Shown: positions 1-8,856, counted from the first letter of the stretch. The stretch is 64,000 nt of DNA from Zhengella mangrovi (GCF_002727065.1 NZ_PDVP01000013.1:62001-126000), one strand, 5' to 3'. Made by a program: numbers and translations. The notes: generated from the sequence alone by a model not told the origin.

Positions 1-192
1 CGCAACGTCCTGATCTATTTTGCCCGGGACCTCCAGGCCAAGCTGCTGCAGCGCTTTTCCGAGCGCCTGAAGCCCGGCGCCCATCTCTACATCGGTCATT
101 CGGAACGGATGCACGGTCCGGCCGCGTCGAGGTTCGAGCAGACCGATATCACGACCTACCGCTTCTTGCCGTCAACGGGGAGTGTTCAATGA
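1..192 (+). CDS. cheR: CheR methyltransferase, C-terminal end (partial)
   Basis: Only the last 63 residues are in the window; the gene begins upstream. The first residues read RNVLIYF, the conserved core of CheR methyltransferases, and IGHSE further on is also typical. CheR methylates glutamates on chemoreceptors using S-adenosylmethionine and works against CheB in adaptation. The stop codon overlaps the ATG of cheB (ATGA), so the two are translationally coupled. Family assignment is firm despite the truncation. Confidence 0.9.
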   Translation, partial: RNVLIYFARDLQAKLLQRFSERLKPGAHLYIGHSERMHGPAASRFEQTDITTYRFLPSTGSVQ

Positions 193-1253
193 CCAGAGTT
201 CTGATCGTCGACGATTCGGCGATGATGCGCCACCTGCTGACGGCCATTCTCGACGCCGATCCGGCCATCGAGGTCATCGGGACGGCCGGCGATCCATACG
301 AGGCGCGGGCCCTGATCAAGGAGCTCAACCCGGACGTGATCACGCTCGACCTCGAGATGCCGAACATGAACGGCATCGATTTCCTGCACAAGATCATGCA
401 GTTGCGGCCCATGCCGGTGGTGGTGATCTCCAGCCACGTGGAGCAGTCCGCCGCGGTTGCCCGCGAGGTGATGGAGGCGGGCGCCTATGCCTGCCTGCCC
501 AAGCCGAAGCTGGATGACGAGAGCAGCCTGCTGGCCATGCGCCGCGTCGTCCGCCAGGCCGAGCTGGTCCTTCCGGGCCGCGGCGCCGCCGACGGCGCAT
601 TGGCGCCCCGCACCGAGAGCCGGCGGATGCCGGAAACACAGCCGCTGCGCACATCGGCCGGCCAGCCCGACATGATTGCCATCGGCGCCTCGACCGGCGG
701 CATCGAGGCGATCTCGGAAATCCTCTCGACCTTTTCGGCCAACTGCCCGCCGACGGTCATCGTGCAGCATCTTCCGGCGGGCTTTTCCCGCAACCTGGCC
801 GAGCGGCTCAACCGTCTCGTCCAGCCGACGGTCAAGGAAGCAGCCGACGGAGAGGCGCTGGCGCCCGGCACCGTCTACATCGCCCCGGGCGGCGAGCGCC
901 ATCTCGTCGTCGCCGGGGCGTCGCCGAAATGCAAGCTGCTGGCCGGCGACGCCGTGACCGGCCACCGCCCGTCGATCGACGTCCTGTTCGGTTCGCTGGC
1001 CCAGATGAAGGGCATTTCGGTCTCCGCCGCCCTGCTGACCGGGATGGGCGCCGACGGCGCCCGCGGCCTGCTCCAGATCCTGCGCAATGGCGGGCGCACC
1101 ATTTCCCAGGACGAGGCGACCAGCCTGATCTACGGAATGCCGAGAGCCGCGGCAGAACTCGGGGCGGCCTCGGAAATACTCCCCATCAACCGGATCGCCG
1201 ATGCGCTGTTGGCGACCCGCAAGAACACAGAAAATGAAGGAATGGGCCAATGA
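189..1253 (+). CDS. cheB: CheB receptor methylesterase/glutamine deamidase
   Basis: 354 residues, normal for CheB. A receiver domain fills residues 1-125, with acidic D8/D9 and phosphoacceptor D54 in the string LDLEMP. A linker follows, then the methylesterase domain, whose catalytic triad is visible as S168 (GASTGG), H194 (QHLPAGF) and D289 (TGMGADG). The enzyme removes methyl groups from receptors when CheA phosphorylates D54. It overlaps cheR and the next response-regulator gene by ATGA at both ends, as in rhizobial che operons. Both receptors downstream end in a pentapeptide suited to tethering CheB and CheR. Confidence 0.97.
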   Translation: MTRVLIVDDSAMMRHLLTAILDADPAIEVIGTAGDPYEARALIKELNPDVITLDLEMPNMNGIDFLHKIMQLRPMPVVVISSHVEQSAAVAREVMEAGAYACLPKPKLDDESSLLAMRRVVRQAELVLPGRGAADGALAPRTESRRMPETQPLRTSAGQPDMIAIGASTGGIEAISEILSTFSANCPPTVIVQHLPAGFSRNLAERLNRLVQPTVKEAADGEALAPGTVYIAPGGERHLVVAGASPKCKLLAGDAVTGHRPSIDVLFGSLAQMKGISVSAALLTGMGADGARGLLQILRNGGRTISQDEATSLIYGMPRAAAELGAASEILPINRIADALLATRKNTENEGMGQ

Positions 1254-1636
1254 GCCTCAAGGACATCGTTCATATCATGGTCGTGGATGACCACATCACC
1301 AGCCGGATGATGACGGTCGAATCGCTGCAGGAGATGGGGGTCAAGAACATTCAGATCGCCAAGGATGGCCGCGATGCTTTCACCAAGCTCTCGACGCAGC
1401 CGGTGCATCTGGTCATTTCCGACGTGTTCATGCCGGATGTCGATGGCTTGGCGCTCCTCAAGGCCGTTCGCGCCCATCCGAAGCTGTCCAAGCTCGGCTT
1501 CATTCTCCTGACAGGCAAGCGCGACTACGAGGTCATCACCAAGGCCCAGGCGCTGGGCGCCAACAACGTTCTGGCCAAGCCGATCGACAAGGCCGGCCTG
1601 CGGCGCGCCATCGAGGGGGTCATCGGGAGACTGTGA
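1250..1636 (+). CDS. CheY-type single-domain response regulator (CheY2 position)
   Basis: 128 residues, a stand-alone receiver with the full active site: D13/D14, phosphoacceptor D58, T88 and K110-P111. No output domain is present. By position between cheB and cheD it corresponds to CheY2 of Sinorhizobium, the regulator that acts on the flagellar motor; the paralogue CheY1, a phosphate sink, is normally earlier in the operon and would be outside this window. The gene overlaps cheB by ATGA and its stop overlaps the cheD start by one base (TGATG). The CheY fold is certain; the CheY2 identity rests on gene order. Confidence 0.93.
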   Translation: MSLKDIVHIMVVDDHITSRMMTVESLQEMGVKNIQIAKDGRDAFTKLSTQPVHLVISDVFMPDVDGLALLKAVRAHPKLSKLGFILLTGKRDYEVITKAQALGANNVLAKPIDKAGLRRAIEGVIGRL

Positions 1637-2172
1637 TGACCTTGACCATGAACCGCATCATCATCGCGCAGGGCGAGCACGCCTTCAGCGACGATCCCGG
1701 CGTCGTCTTCGGCGCCATCCTGGGGTCATGCGTGGCGACATGCGTCTATGATCGCGCGCTCAATTGCGGGGCCATGAATCACATTCTCCTGCCGGGCGGA
1801 CAGGCATCCGCGGAGCATGACGCGGAGCGGCGCTACGGGGCCTATCTCATGGAGATCATGCTCAACGACATGTATAAGCGCGGATCGCGCAAGCGGGACC
1901 TCGTCTTCAAGGTCTTCGGCGGCGCGAGCCTGTTCGGGGCGACCCGCGGGCCGGGCGAGAAGAATGTCGCGTTCGTTCGCCAGTTCCTCGAGGCCGAGGG
2001 CTTTGCCATCGCCTCCGAGAGCCTGGCCGGAACCAAGGGTCGCCGGGTCGAGTTCACGCCGACCACGGGCAAGGCGATGATGAAGTTCCTGCAGGGCAGC
2101 GAAACCATTCAGCCGGTCGAAAGGCCGCTTCCCAGACAGCCTGTTTGCGCGGGCGAGGTCGATCTTTTCTAA
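1636..2172 (+). CDS. cheD: CheD chemoreceptor glutamine deamidase
   Basis: 178 residues from the ATG at 1636; a GTG three bases earlier is also possible. GGGAG lies about seven bases before the ATG. The CheD signature is clear: GSC with the nucleophilic cysteine at residue 32 and the histidine 17 residues later in MNH (H49), the spacing known for the family. CheD converts receptor glutamines to glutamates and can also bind CheC or receptors. It lies directly after the CheY gene and before the CheT-like gene, the usual order in rhizobial che operons. Confidence 0.95.
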   Translation: MTLTMNRIIIAQGEHAFSDDPGVVFGAILGSCVATCVYDRALNCGAMNHILLPGGQASAEHDAERRYGAYLMEIMLNDMYKRGSRKRDLVFKVFGGASLFGATRGPGEKNVAFVRQFLEAEGFAIASESLAGTKGRRVEFTPTTGKAMMKFLQGSETIQPVERPLPRQPVCAGEVDLF

Positions 2173-2182
2173 GGGGCAATCG

Positions 2183-2533
2183 ATGTCGGTGTCAGATCAC
2201 GAAATGTTTTTCTTCGACGGTGGCGACGAGGCCGCTGAAACGGCGTGGCGCGACGAGGCTCCGGTCCGCGTCTCCTCCCGCCAGGTTCTCGGCGGCGCCG
2301 TCGACGAGCTGCTCGACGTCGCCAGGGCGCTGGACAACAGCGATCACTGGCCGGTCGAGGCGCTCTCCACCGATCATCTCGATTTCATCCAGTCGCTGGA
2401 CCTGATCAGCCAGAAACTGCGCGAGATTGCGCGCATCATGGGCACCTACCAGGAAAAGACGACGGACAGTTTCGACATGGAACTTCACAGCGGCCTGGAG
2501 TCGCTCCAGCGCAGGATCGCCGGCGGCCGCTAG
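2183..2533 (+). CDS. CheT-like small chemotaxis protein with DxxxQ motif
   Basis: 116 residues, starting 10 bases after cheD with a good ribosome site (AAGGGG). It has no standard domain, but residues 66-90 look like an amphipathic helix carrying D73-L-I-S-Q77. This is the DxxxQ pattern of CheZ-type CheY phosphatases. In Sinorhizobium meliloti the gene in this position, cheT, encodes a small protein with the same pattern reported to speed dephosphorylation of CheY1. Position, size and motif agree, but I cannot align the full sequences, so cheT is an inference. It is the last gene of the che operon here. Confidence 0.72.
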   Translation: MSVSDHEMFFFDGGDEAAETAWRDEAPVRVSSRQVLGGAVDELLDVARALDNSDHWPVEALSTDHLDFIQSLDLISQKLREIARIMGTYQEKTTDSFDMELHSGLESLQRRIAGGR

Positions 2534-2878
2534 GCCGGGCGCCGCAGGCCGGTCCGCCCCGCGTTCGACGCGGCCTGTGCCGGTTCGGGATCCCACCCGC
2601 CGCCGCTGGCGGGGATTCAGCCCCTTTTTTGGCTTCTTTTTCCTGTGCGTGGCTTCGCTGCGCGCAGTTTTACGTATTTGTCTAAAAAACGATGCATCGG
2701 AAATATTCCTATTGGAAACAAGCTTTTACAAGATCTTGCAACGTGACATTAGGCGGCAATTAACGAATGCCGCCGAAGACTGCATGCTCGTTGCACGGAT
2801 CATGATCGATCCGTTTGGAATTCGGCATTTCACGGCCGCCACGAATGACACGTGGACATCGCTTCCAACGGAAAGATC
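2534..2878. other. Intergenic region before first chemoreceptor
   Basis: No convincing gene. From about 2640 the base composition becomes AT-rich, as expected of a promoter. It holds a 10-bp palindrome CGATGCATCG (2690-2699), a hairpin with arms GGCGGCA and TGCCGCC (2752-2774) and an inverted repeat ACGGATC/GATCCGT (2795-2814). The eight-site flagellar motif described elsewhere is not seen here, so the receptor probably has a different promoter. Confidence 0.55.
2611..2630 (+). terminator. Weak Rho-independent terminator after the che operon
   Basis: GGGG, loop ATTCAG, CCCC, then six T. The stem is only four pairs, so termination may be partial. It lies 78 bases after the CheT-like stop. Confidence 0.4.
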
Positions 2879-4771
2879 ATGGGAACCTGGTTTAGCAAGC
2901 TCAAGCTGTCGGCGAAACTTGCCGGCGTCATCATCGGTGTGAGCCTGGTCGGCCTTCTCACCTATTCCGCTGCGTCCTGGTACATGCAGGAACGGGCCGC
3001 GATCGGCCATGCCGTCCGCACCTGGTCCCAGGCAACCGACCAGTTCGCCACGCTCGCCGCCGGTGCGGTGAAGTGGGGCCAGGGCGATGCCGTCGCCGAG
3101 ACCTACAAGCATTACCGCGATGATCCGAGCCTCGCGCTTGTCGGCTTCTCTGCCGTCAACGGAAGCGGCGAGACCGTCAACGACTGGTTCGATGACGCCA
3201 GCGTTCCCGCCGATGCGCGAACGGCCGTGGCCGGAGCTGCGTCGGCCGACCCGGAAACGACAGACTCTGTCACGGATGTCGGCAGCGGCCTGCTGGCGAT
3301 CACGACGGCCCTGCCCAAGGACAAGGCAGGCAAGAGCATCGGCACGGTGACCACGGTCTGGAGCACGGCCGCCATCGTGGCCGAGGCCCGCAACAGCGCG
3401 CTGGTGCTGCTGGGGTCCCAGGCCCTGATCATGAGCCTCGTGGTGATCGTCTTCCTGTTCGCCCAACGCCGGCTGATGAGCCAGCCGCTGCGGAAGCTGA
3501 GCGACCGGATCGTTGCCCTGCGTGAGGGCGACACCACCAGCGCCGTGCCTTACCAGGCCAACAACGACGAGATCGGCGTGGTCGCCCGCGCGCTCGAGAT
3601 GTTCCGGACCGAGACGATCGAGAAGCAGGTCCAGGAAAAGTCGGCCGCGCAGGAGCGCGAGGCGATCAACCTGGAGCGCAACCGCAACGCCGAGGAGGCT
3701 GCGGACAAGGCCCGCATGCAGGCGGACGTCGTGTCCCGGCTGGCCAATGCGCTCGAGCGTCTGGCCGGCGGAGACTTCTCGGCCCGGGTCGATGACCTCG
3801 GACCGGAATTCGAGAAGGTGGCAAGCGATTTCAACCGCATGGTCGGCGCCGTCGCAGCCGTTCTCGACGAGATCAAGGTGACGGCGGGAAGCATCGAAAC
3901 CGGCTCGCAGCAGCTGCTGCAGTCGGCCGAACAGCTCTCCGACCGGACCGCGCGCCAGGCGGCGTCGCTCGAGGAGACCGCTGCCTCCCTGGAGGAGATC
4001 ACCGCCACCGTGCGGCGTTCGTCTGAAAGCGCCTCCGAGGCCGGCCATCTGGTCGGCAACACGAAGGAGGAAGCCCGCAAGTCCGTCGCCAAGATGCAGG
4101 ATGCCATCGGCGCGATGGACCGGATCGAGGCCTCGTCCTCGCAGATCGGGCGCATCATCGGTGTCATCGACGAGATCGCGTTCCAGACCAACCTCCTGGC
4201 GCTCAATGCCGGTGTCGAGGCGGCCCGTGCCGGGGAAGCCGGCAAGGGCTTCGCCGTCGTCGCCCAGGAAGTGCGCGAACTGGCGCAGCGTTCCGCCGAG
4301 GCCGCCAAGGAGATCAAGCAGCTGATCGCCACCTCCGTCGAGGAAGTCGAAACCGGCGCCGCGCTGGTCAACCAGACCGGTAGCGTCCTGACGGAGATCG
4401 AGCAGCAGATCGGGATGATCTTCGAGAGCATCCAGGGGATCATGCAGTCCTACGGCGAACAGTCTGCCAGCCTGTCGGAAATCAACACGGCCGTGTCCTA
4501 CATGGACCAGGTGACGCAACAGAACGCCGCCATGGCGGAAGAAACGAACGCGGCCAGCCACGACCTGGTGTCCCAGGGCGACATCCTGAAGAAGGCCGTG
4601 GCCCGGTTTGTCACCGGAACCGCCTCGGCCGGTGCTTCCGCGCGTGTCGCCCGGCCGGCGCCGCAGGCCGTCAGGCCGCAAGTCGCGGCAAAGGCAGCCG
4701 CACCGTCTTCCGTCCCGGTCCGGGCCAGCGTCGGCAATGCCGCGCTCGCGGAAGACTGGGAAGAGTTCTGA
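2879..4771 (+). CDS. Methyl-accepting chemotaxis protein, classical topology
   Basis: 630 residues from the ATG at 2879, which has GGAAAG just upstream; an in-frame GTG at 2852 would add nine. A membrane helix at about residues 13-35 and another at about 180-200 bracket a short periplasmic region of about 145 residues. A HAMP domain follows, then a long coiled signalling domain with the hairpin tip [20 protein letters not shown]. The last five residues are DWEEF, resembling the xWxxF tether that recruits CheR and CheB. The ligand cannot be read from the sequence. The next gene encodes a secreted Cache-like sensor, which could be a partner. Confidence 0.95.
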   Translation: MGTWFSKLKLSAKLAGVIIGVSLVGLLTYSAASWYMQERAAIGHAVRTWSQATDQFATLAAGAVKWGQGDAVAETYKHYRDDPSLALVGFSAVNGSGETVNDWFDDASVPADARTAVAGAASADPETTDSVTDVGSGLLAITTALPKDKAGKSIGTVTTVWSTAAIVAEARNSALVLLGSQALIMSLVVIVFLFAQRRLMSQPLRKLSDRIVALREGDTTSAVPYQANNDEIGVVARALEMFRTETIEKQVQEKSAAQEREAINLERNRNAEEAADKARMQADVVSRLANALERLAGGDFSARVDDLGPEFEKVASDFNRMVGAVAAVLDEIKVTAGSIETGSQQLLQSAEQLSDRTARQAASLEETAASLEEITATVRRSSESASEAGHLVGNTKEEARKSVAKMQDAIGAMDRIEASSSQIGRIIGVIDEIAFQTNLLALNAGVEAARAGEAGKGFAVVAQEVRELAQRSAEAAKEIKQLIATSVEEVETGAALVNQTGSVLTEIEQQIGMIFESIQGIMQSYGEQSASLSEINTAVSYMDQVTQQNAAMAEETNAASHDLVSQGDILKKAVARFVTGTASAGASARVARPAPQAVRPQVAAKAAAPSSVPVRASVGNAALAEDWEEF

Positions 4772-4815
4772 TCCTGACAAACAACTTCGCGCTTTCGTTC
4801 CAGAGGAGACCCAGC

Positions 4816-5394
4816 ATGCGGAAAGCCCTTTTTACCACGGCCCTGTTGGCCGGTCTTGCATCGCTCAACACGGCCGCCCAGGCCGAGGAAGCCTACGTCG
4901 CGCCGATCAAGGCCTTCATCCAGGAAAACGTTCAGCCCTGGCTGAGTGATCCGGTCGTCATCTCTGCCGTCAAGGAGCAGAACGCGGCCCACGCCAGCCT
5001 GACGCAATCCGACATCGATGCGATGGACAAGGATTGGCGCGCCGGTGTCGACGGCGGTGACCACAAGCTGATCAACGAGGTCCTCGGCAACAAGGTCTCC
5101 CAGTTCCTGAAGCAGAAGCAGAAGGACTCCGCCGGGATGATCACCGAGATCATCCTCATGGACGACAAGGGACTGAACGTCGGCCAGAACGACCTGACCT
5201 CGGACTACTGGCAGGGCGACGAGGCGAAGTTCCAGAAGTCCTATGGCGCCGGCGCCGGCGCGGTCTTCGTCGATGCCCCTGAAAAGGACGAGTCGACGCA
5301 GATGCTGCAGTCGCAGGCGTCGCTGACGATCGTCGACGAGAGCGGCAAGCCCATCGGCGCGATCACCATCGGTGTGAATCTGTCAGAGATCTGA
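4816..5394 (+). CDS. Secreted stand-alone PDC/Cache-type sensor protein
   Basis: 192 residues with a clear signal peptide (residues 1-23, cleavage near AQAEE) and a good ribosome site (GAGGAGA). The mature part has no membrane helix. The string DDKGLNVGQNDLTSDYWQGDE matches the central strand-turn region of periplasmic PDC/Cache sensor domains, where TSDYWQ is characteristic, and ends with IGAITIGVNLSEI, a typical last strand. Cache domains usually sit inside receptors or kinases; here the domain is alone in the periplasm. It lies 44 bases after a chemoreceptor gene, suggesting it feeds that receptor or the next one. The Cache call is from pattern recognition. Confidence 0.75.
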   Translation: MRKALFTTALLAGLASLNTAAQAEEAYVAPIKAFIQENVQPWLSDPVVISAVKEQNAAHASLTQSDIDAMDKDWRAGVDGGDHKLINEVLGNKVSQFLKQKQKDSAGMITEIILMDDKGLNVGQNDLTSDYWQGDEAKFQKSYGAGAGAVFVDAPEKDESTQMLQSQASLTIVDESGKPIGAITIGVNLSEI

Positions 5395-5489
5395 CAGCCG
5401 CGGGGAGGGGGCGGCACCGCGTGGTTCCGTCCCCTTTCTGACCCCGGACGAAGCCGTGCATGACGGCTTTGGTCCGCAGGAAATATCCA

Positions 5490-5828
5490 ATGTCGGTTCA
5501 GGACCCAGCCTCCAGCGCAACACCGCGACGATCGACTGTCCGGCAATGGCTGCTGGCCGCCAACGTGGCCGCGGCGCTCTTCGTGATCCTCGCCATCGCC
5601 ATCGTTCCGACAGGATCGCGCCTGGTCGTCGTGGGATCACCCTTTTCGCCGCCCGGTGCCCTGATGGGCGTGGTCTCGCAGGCCGGGGGCGCCCTCGTCG
5701 ACGGCGGCGCCGTCGACTGGATCGTCATCGCCGAAGGCAGCTCCGCCGACTTCGCGCAACGTCTTTTTGAATCCGGCGCATTGCTCGTCCTGGACGGGCG
5801 CCTCGCCTCTGCATGCATGGGGATTTGA
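5490..5828 (+). CDS. Small single-pass membrane protein of unknown function
   Basis: 112 residues from ATG 5490, preceded by AGGAAA at suitable distance; an upstream in-frame ATG at 5460 is less likely. One membrane helix spans about residues 20-42 (WLLAANVAAALFVILAIAIV). The rest is a short alpha/beta stretch ending GALLVLDGRLASACMGI. I do not recognise it. It ends three bases before the second chemoreceptor, so the two are almost certainly cotranscribed, and it follows the Cache-like gene. An accessory role in sensing is possible but unproven. Confidence 0.65.
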   Translation: MSVQDPASSATPRRSTVRQWLLAANVAAALFVILAIAIVPTGSRLVVVGSPFSPPGALMGVVSQAGGALVDGGAVDWIVIAEGSSADFAQRLFESGALLVLDGRLASACMGI

Positions 5829-5831
5829 ACA

Positions 5832-7508
5832 ATGGATGGACTGACCGCCATTCGCAGGAACGCCTCCAATTTTTCCATCGGGCTGCTCTGGCTGAACGTG
5901 GGCCTGGTCGCCGCGCGCATGGCCTGGGGCACCGACGCGAGCCTTGCCGTGCTTGCCATCGGGGCTCTGGCGCTCGCCGGATCGGCAACCGCCCTCTGGA
6001 GCATCGACCGGACCGGAAAGCAGACCGGAACGGCGATCGGGGCCGCCCAGGCCGGGCTGATTGCCCTGCTTGTCTATGCCTTCACCGGGTCTTCGCTGCA
6101 GATCGACATCCACATGTACTTCTTTGCCGTCCTGGCGGCACTGGCCTTCTGGGTGGACTGGCGGCCGCTGGTGGCGTTCACCGCCGTCACGGCGCTGCAT
6201 CATACGGTTCTGTATGTCCTGCTGCCGCACGCCGTCTTTCCGGGCCAGTCGGATTTCACCCGGGTCATTTTGCACGCGATCATCCTGTTGACGGAGGCCG
6301 TCACCCTGCTCCAGATGACCCGCATCATGCGGCGCGCGCTGGGCGATGCGGCAACCGCGCTCGATGAATCGGATGCGGCCCGCCAGGATGCCCTGCAGAG
6401 CAACCGGCGCGCCGAGGAATCCCGGGAAACGGCCGATGCCGAACGCCAGGCGCGCGAACGGGCCCGGGAGCAGGAGGCTGCCACGGTTGCCGCAGTCGTC
6501 AACCAGCTGGCCGGCAAGCTCAATGCCATGGCCAGCGGCGACCTGACGGTCACGATCGACGATGCCTTCCCGGGCGATCTCGAACGCCTGCGGATCGATT
6601 TCAACACCGCTGTCAGCAAGCTGCACGAAGCCATGGGGCATATCCACGAGAACGCGTCGACGATCTGGAACGTTTCCGGCGAGATCCGCTCCGCCGCCGA
6701 CGACCTGTCGCGCCGGACCGAACAGCAGGCCGCCGCCGTCGAGCAGACCGCAGCCGCGGTCGAGGAAGTGACTGCATCGGTGCGTGAATCCGCCGGCCGC
6801 GCCGAAGGGGCTGGCGTGCTCATGGCGCGGACACGGACGACGGCGGAAACCTCCGGCGAAGTGGTGCGCGAAGCCATCGCGGCGATGCAGGAGATCGAGG
6901 CGTCGTCGCGCCAGATCGGCAACATCATCGGCATGATCGACGACATCGCCTTCCAGACGAACCTTCTGGCGCTCAACGCCGGCGTCGAGGCCGCGCGGGC
7001 CGGCGAGGCAGGCAAGGGCTTTGCCGTCGTCGCGCAGGAGGTCCGGGAACTGGCGCAGCGCTCCGCGGAAGCCGCGAAGGAGATCAAGACGCTGATCGAG
7101 ACCTCGGCGCAGCAGGTCAGGAGCGGGTCGGAACTCGTGAACCGCACCGGCCAGACGCTGCAGACGATTGTCGGCCAGGTGCAGGAAGTCAACGCCGACG
7201 TCTCCGCCATCGTCGAAGCGGTCAAGGAACAGTCGACAACCCTGCAGGAGATCAACGCCGCCGTGAACGAGGTGGATCGCGGCACGCAGCAGAACGCGGC
7301 CATGGTCGAGCAATCCACCGCGGCAAGTCACAGCCTGGCCAACGAGGCAACGACACTTTCGGGCCTTCTGTCTCAGTTCAAGCTGGCCGGTCTCGCCCCA
7401 CTCTCCAGGTCAAAGCCGGCGGAACGGCCCACCCGCAAGGAGACCGCGAGGGTCTACCCGGTCCAGGGCAATGCAGCCGTCAAGGCGGACGACTGGGAAG
7501 AGTTCTGA
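5832..7508 (+). CDS. Methyl-accepting chemotaxis protein with polytopic membrane sensor
   Basis: 558 residues. Unlike the first receptor it has no large periplasmic loop: residues 15-170 form several membrane helices with conserved histidines in [13 protein letters not shown] and ILHAII, and a PHAVFPG loop. Receptors of this type in alphaproteobacteria are thought to sense through the membrane part, possibly with metal or haem, but that is inference. A HAMP-like segment follows (about 215-275), then the signalling domain with EIEASS and [20 protein letters not shown]. It ends in DDWEEF, the same tether as the other receptor. Confidence 0.93.
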   Translation: MDGLTAIRRNASNFSIGLLWLNVGLVAARMAWGTDASLAVLAIGALALAGSATALWSIDRTGKQTGTAIGAAQAGLIALLVYAFTGSSLQIDIHMYFFAVLAALAFWVDWRPLVAFTAVTALHHTVLYVLLPHAVFPGQSDFTRVILHAIILLTEAVTLLQMTRIMRRALGDAATALDESDAARQDALQSNRRAEESRETADAERQARERAREQEAATVAAVVNQLAGKLNAMASGDLTVTIDDAFPGDLERLRIDFNTAVSKLHEAMGHIHENASTIWNVSGEIRSAADDLSRRTEQQAAAVEQTAAAVEEVTASVRESAGRAEGAGVLMARTRTTAETSGEVVREAIAAMQEIEASSRQIGNIIGMIDDIAFQTNLLALNAGVEAARAGEAGKGFAVVAQEVRELAQRSAEAAKEIKTLIETSAQQVRSGSELVNRTGQTLQTIVGQVQEVNADVSAIVEAVKEQSTTLQEINAAVNEVDRGTQQNAAMVEQSTAASHSLANEATTLSGLLSQFKLAGLAPLSRSKPAERPTRKETARVYPVQGNAAVKADDWEEF

Positions 7509-8003
7509 TCCCTGGAAAGATGCCGTTGCCGCGGCCCTGACGCTGCGTCGGGGCCCGTCAGCCTCGCGCAAGCAGCCGGCGCTACAACCTCCGCCGACGG
7601 GCCAGCCCGCACGTCGACATTTCGGCGCGGATCCAGGACGGGGTCCGTCCGGTCCTCGGGCCGGATACAGGGCTGCAGAAGACACGGACGTCGTGGTCGT
7701 GTCGCCGGAGCGGATGGTGAAACACGGGCGCCCTGGGCAGGGCGGCGCCGGCAGGAAACGCATGGCCGTTCGACGCCTGAATCGAGCGCTGCGGCAAGTG
7801 TCGCCGAACCTTGGGAAAACAGCCCCAAAAAGCCTCTCCGTCAGAATATTTTGCATGACTCAAACAGCAAGTTCACGAGTCATTGCAGTCGGTTAAGTGC
7901 TTCCTTGAAAAATGAAGTGCGAAATCTTGTAATTGCCACTGAGAATCCCGCCGCGTTAGCCCTGTTAACCAGAATCAATTAATGATTCGAGGGGATTAGG
8001 CAC
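7509..8003. other. 495-bp region upstream of ftcR with motif and hairpins
   Basis: No convincing open reading frame. It contains the promoter-like site at 7560-7588. At about 7854-7887 ATGACTC and GAGTCAT form a 7-bp stem with 15 bases between and extra TGC/GCA pairing outside. At 7972-7988 GAATCA and TGATTC flank ATTAA, 16 bases before the ftcR start, and TTAACC lies at 7965. The part from 7840 on is AT-rich and probably holds the proximal ftcR promoter. Confidence 0.6.
7560..7588 (+). promoter_or_regulatory. Candidate FtcR-type promoter, distal to ftcR
   Basis: Shares the flagellar motif of this window: core CGCGCAAG (7565-7572), ten bases, then TACAAC (7583-7588). The 11-bp repeat halves are AGCCTCG (7560) and AGCAGCC (7571). 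Unlike the other seven sites it has no start codon about 30 bases downstream. The next gene on this strand is ftcR, 421 bases away. Confidence 0.5.
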
Positions 8004-8735
8004 ATGATCGTTGTCGTGGATGATCGCGAGATCGTTGTGGACAGTTATAGGTCCATGCTGGGTCGCGAGGGGTTTCCGGTTGCCGGTTTTTCACCGGACG
8101 AGTTCATCGAGTGGATGGAAACGGCCGGGGAATCCGACTTCGATTCGATCATCGCCTGCCTGGTCGGGGATGTTCCGGACGACGTGCCTTTGCCGCAGGC
8201 CGGCCAGGGCGCAAACCGGATCGCCCGCATCGCCCTGATCGAGCGGCAGAACCTCGCCCGTACGCTCGAACTGTTCGACGCCGGTTTCGATGACGTTGTT
8301 CGCAAGCCGGTTCACGTTCGTGAAATCCTGGCGCGCATCTCGGTCATCCGCAAACGCCACGCGCCGGAAGTCGTCCAGGAAGGCACCGAACGCCTCAAGG
8401 TCTTCTTCGATGGCCGCGATCCCGAGATCGACGGCGAGGTCTTCCCGCTGCCGCGGCGTGAACGGCGCATCCTTGAATTCCTCGCTTCCGCCGAGGGCCG
8501 GCGCGTCAGCCGGGCGCAGATCTTCAACGCGACCTACGGTGTCTTCGATGACAGCATCGAGGAATGCGTGGTCGAGAGCCATATCTCGAAGCTGCGCCGC
8601 AAGCTGCGCGGTGCGCTCGGCTACGATCCGATCGATTCAAGGCGCTACCTCGGATACCGGCTGGTGGTGGAATCTGAGGGCGGCGAGGCGCCGCCCGCCG
8701 AGAAGGGGCGTTCACGTGAATTGTCCATGGCCTGA
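8004..8735 (+). CDS. ftcR: FtcR/Rem flagellar transcriptional regulator (OmpR family)
   Basis: 243 residues: an N-terminal receiver-like domain (1-118) and a C-terminal winged helix (about 130-225) with SRAQIFNATYG and VVESHISKLRRKLR. The start MIVVVDDRE and the string DDVVRKPVHVREILARI match Brucella FtcR and Sinorhizobium Rem. The acidic pair D6/D7 and K101 are kept, but where the phosphoacceptor aspartate should be (about residue 52) the sequence reads ACLVGD, so classical phosphorylation looks impossible. This fits known FtcR/Rem proteins, which act as growth-phase flagellar activators. It lies 121 bases before flgE, whose promoter carries the candidate binding repeat. Confidence 0.92.
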   Translation: MIVVVDDREIVVDSYRSMLGREGFPVAGFSPDEFIEWMETAGESDFDSIIACLVGDVPDDVPLPQAGQGANRIARIALIERQNLARTLELFDAGFDDVVRKPVHVREILARISVIRKRHAPEVVQEGTERLKVFFDGRDPEIDGEVFPLPRRERRILEFLASAEGRRVSRAQIFNATYGVFDDSIEECVVESHISKLRRKLRGALGYDPIDSRRYLGYRLVVESEGGEAPPAEKGRSRELSMA

Positions 8736-8801
8736 GCGCCCTGCCGTCGGAAGCGTCGCCCGCCCCCGGGCTGTCGCGGCAGCGGCGGAATTGGGCAGAC
8801 G

Positions 8802-8830
8802 AGCCTGGCGCAAGCCTGGCTGCATAGAAT
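8802..8830 (+). promoter_or_regulatory. Candidate FtcR-dependent promoter of flgE
   Basis: A perfect 7-base direct repeat AGCCTGG at 8802 and 8813 (11-bp period) encloses GGCGCAAG. Ten bases after CAAG comes TAGAAT (8825-8830), a good -10. The flgE ATG is 32 bases further. Best of the eight sites. Confidence 0.68.
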
Positions 8831-8856
8831 CGCGCGTATGAACGCGGAGGTGCGAA

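Noticed and set aside
2726-4780. 684-residue minus-strand frame opposite the first chemoreceptor
   Set aside because: Mirror of a receptor coding strand with strong codon bias; no domain.
8807-8824. Sigma-54 promoter before flgE (TGG then GC at about the right gap)
   Set aside because: The GG is not kept in the flhA, fliF and flgB copies of the motif, so it is not a general sigma-54 element.
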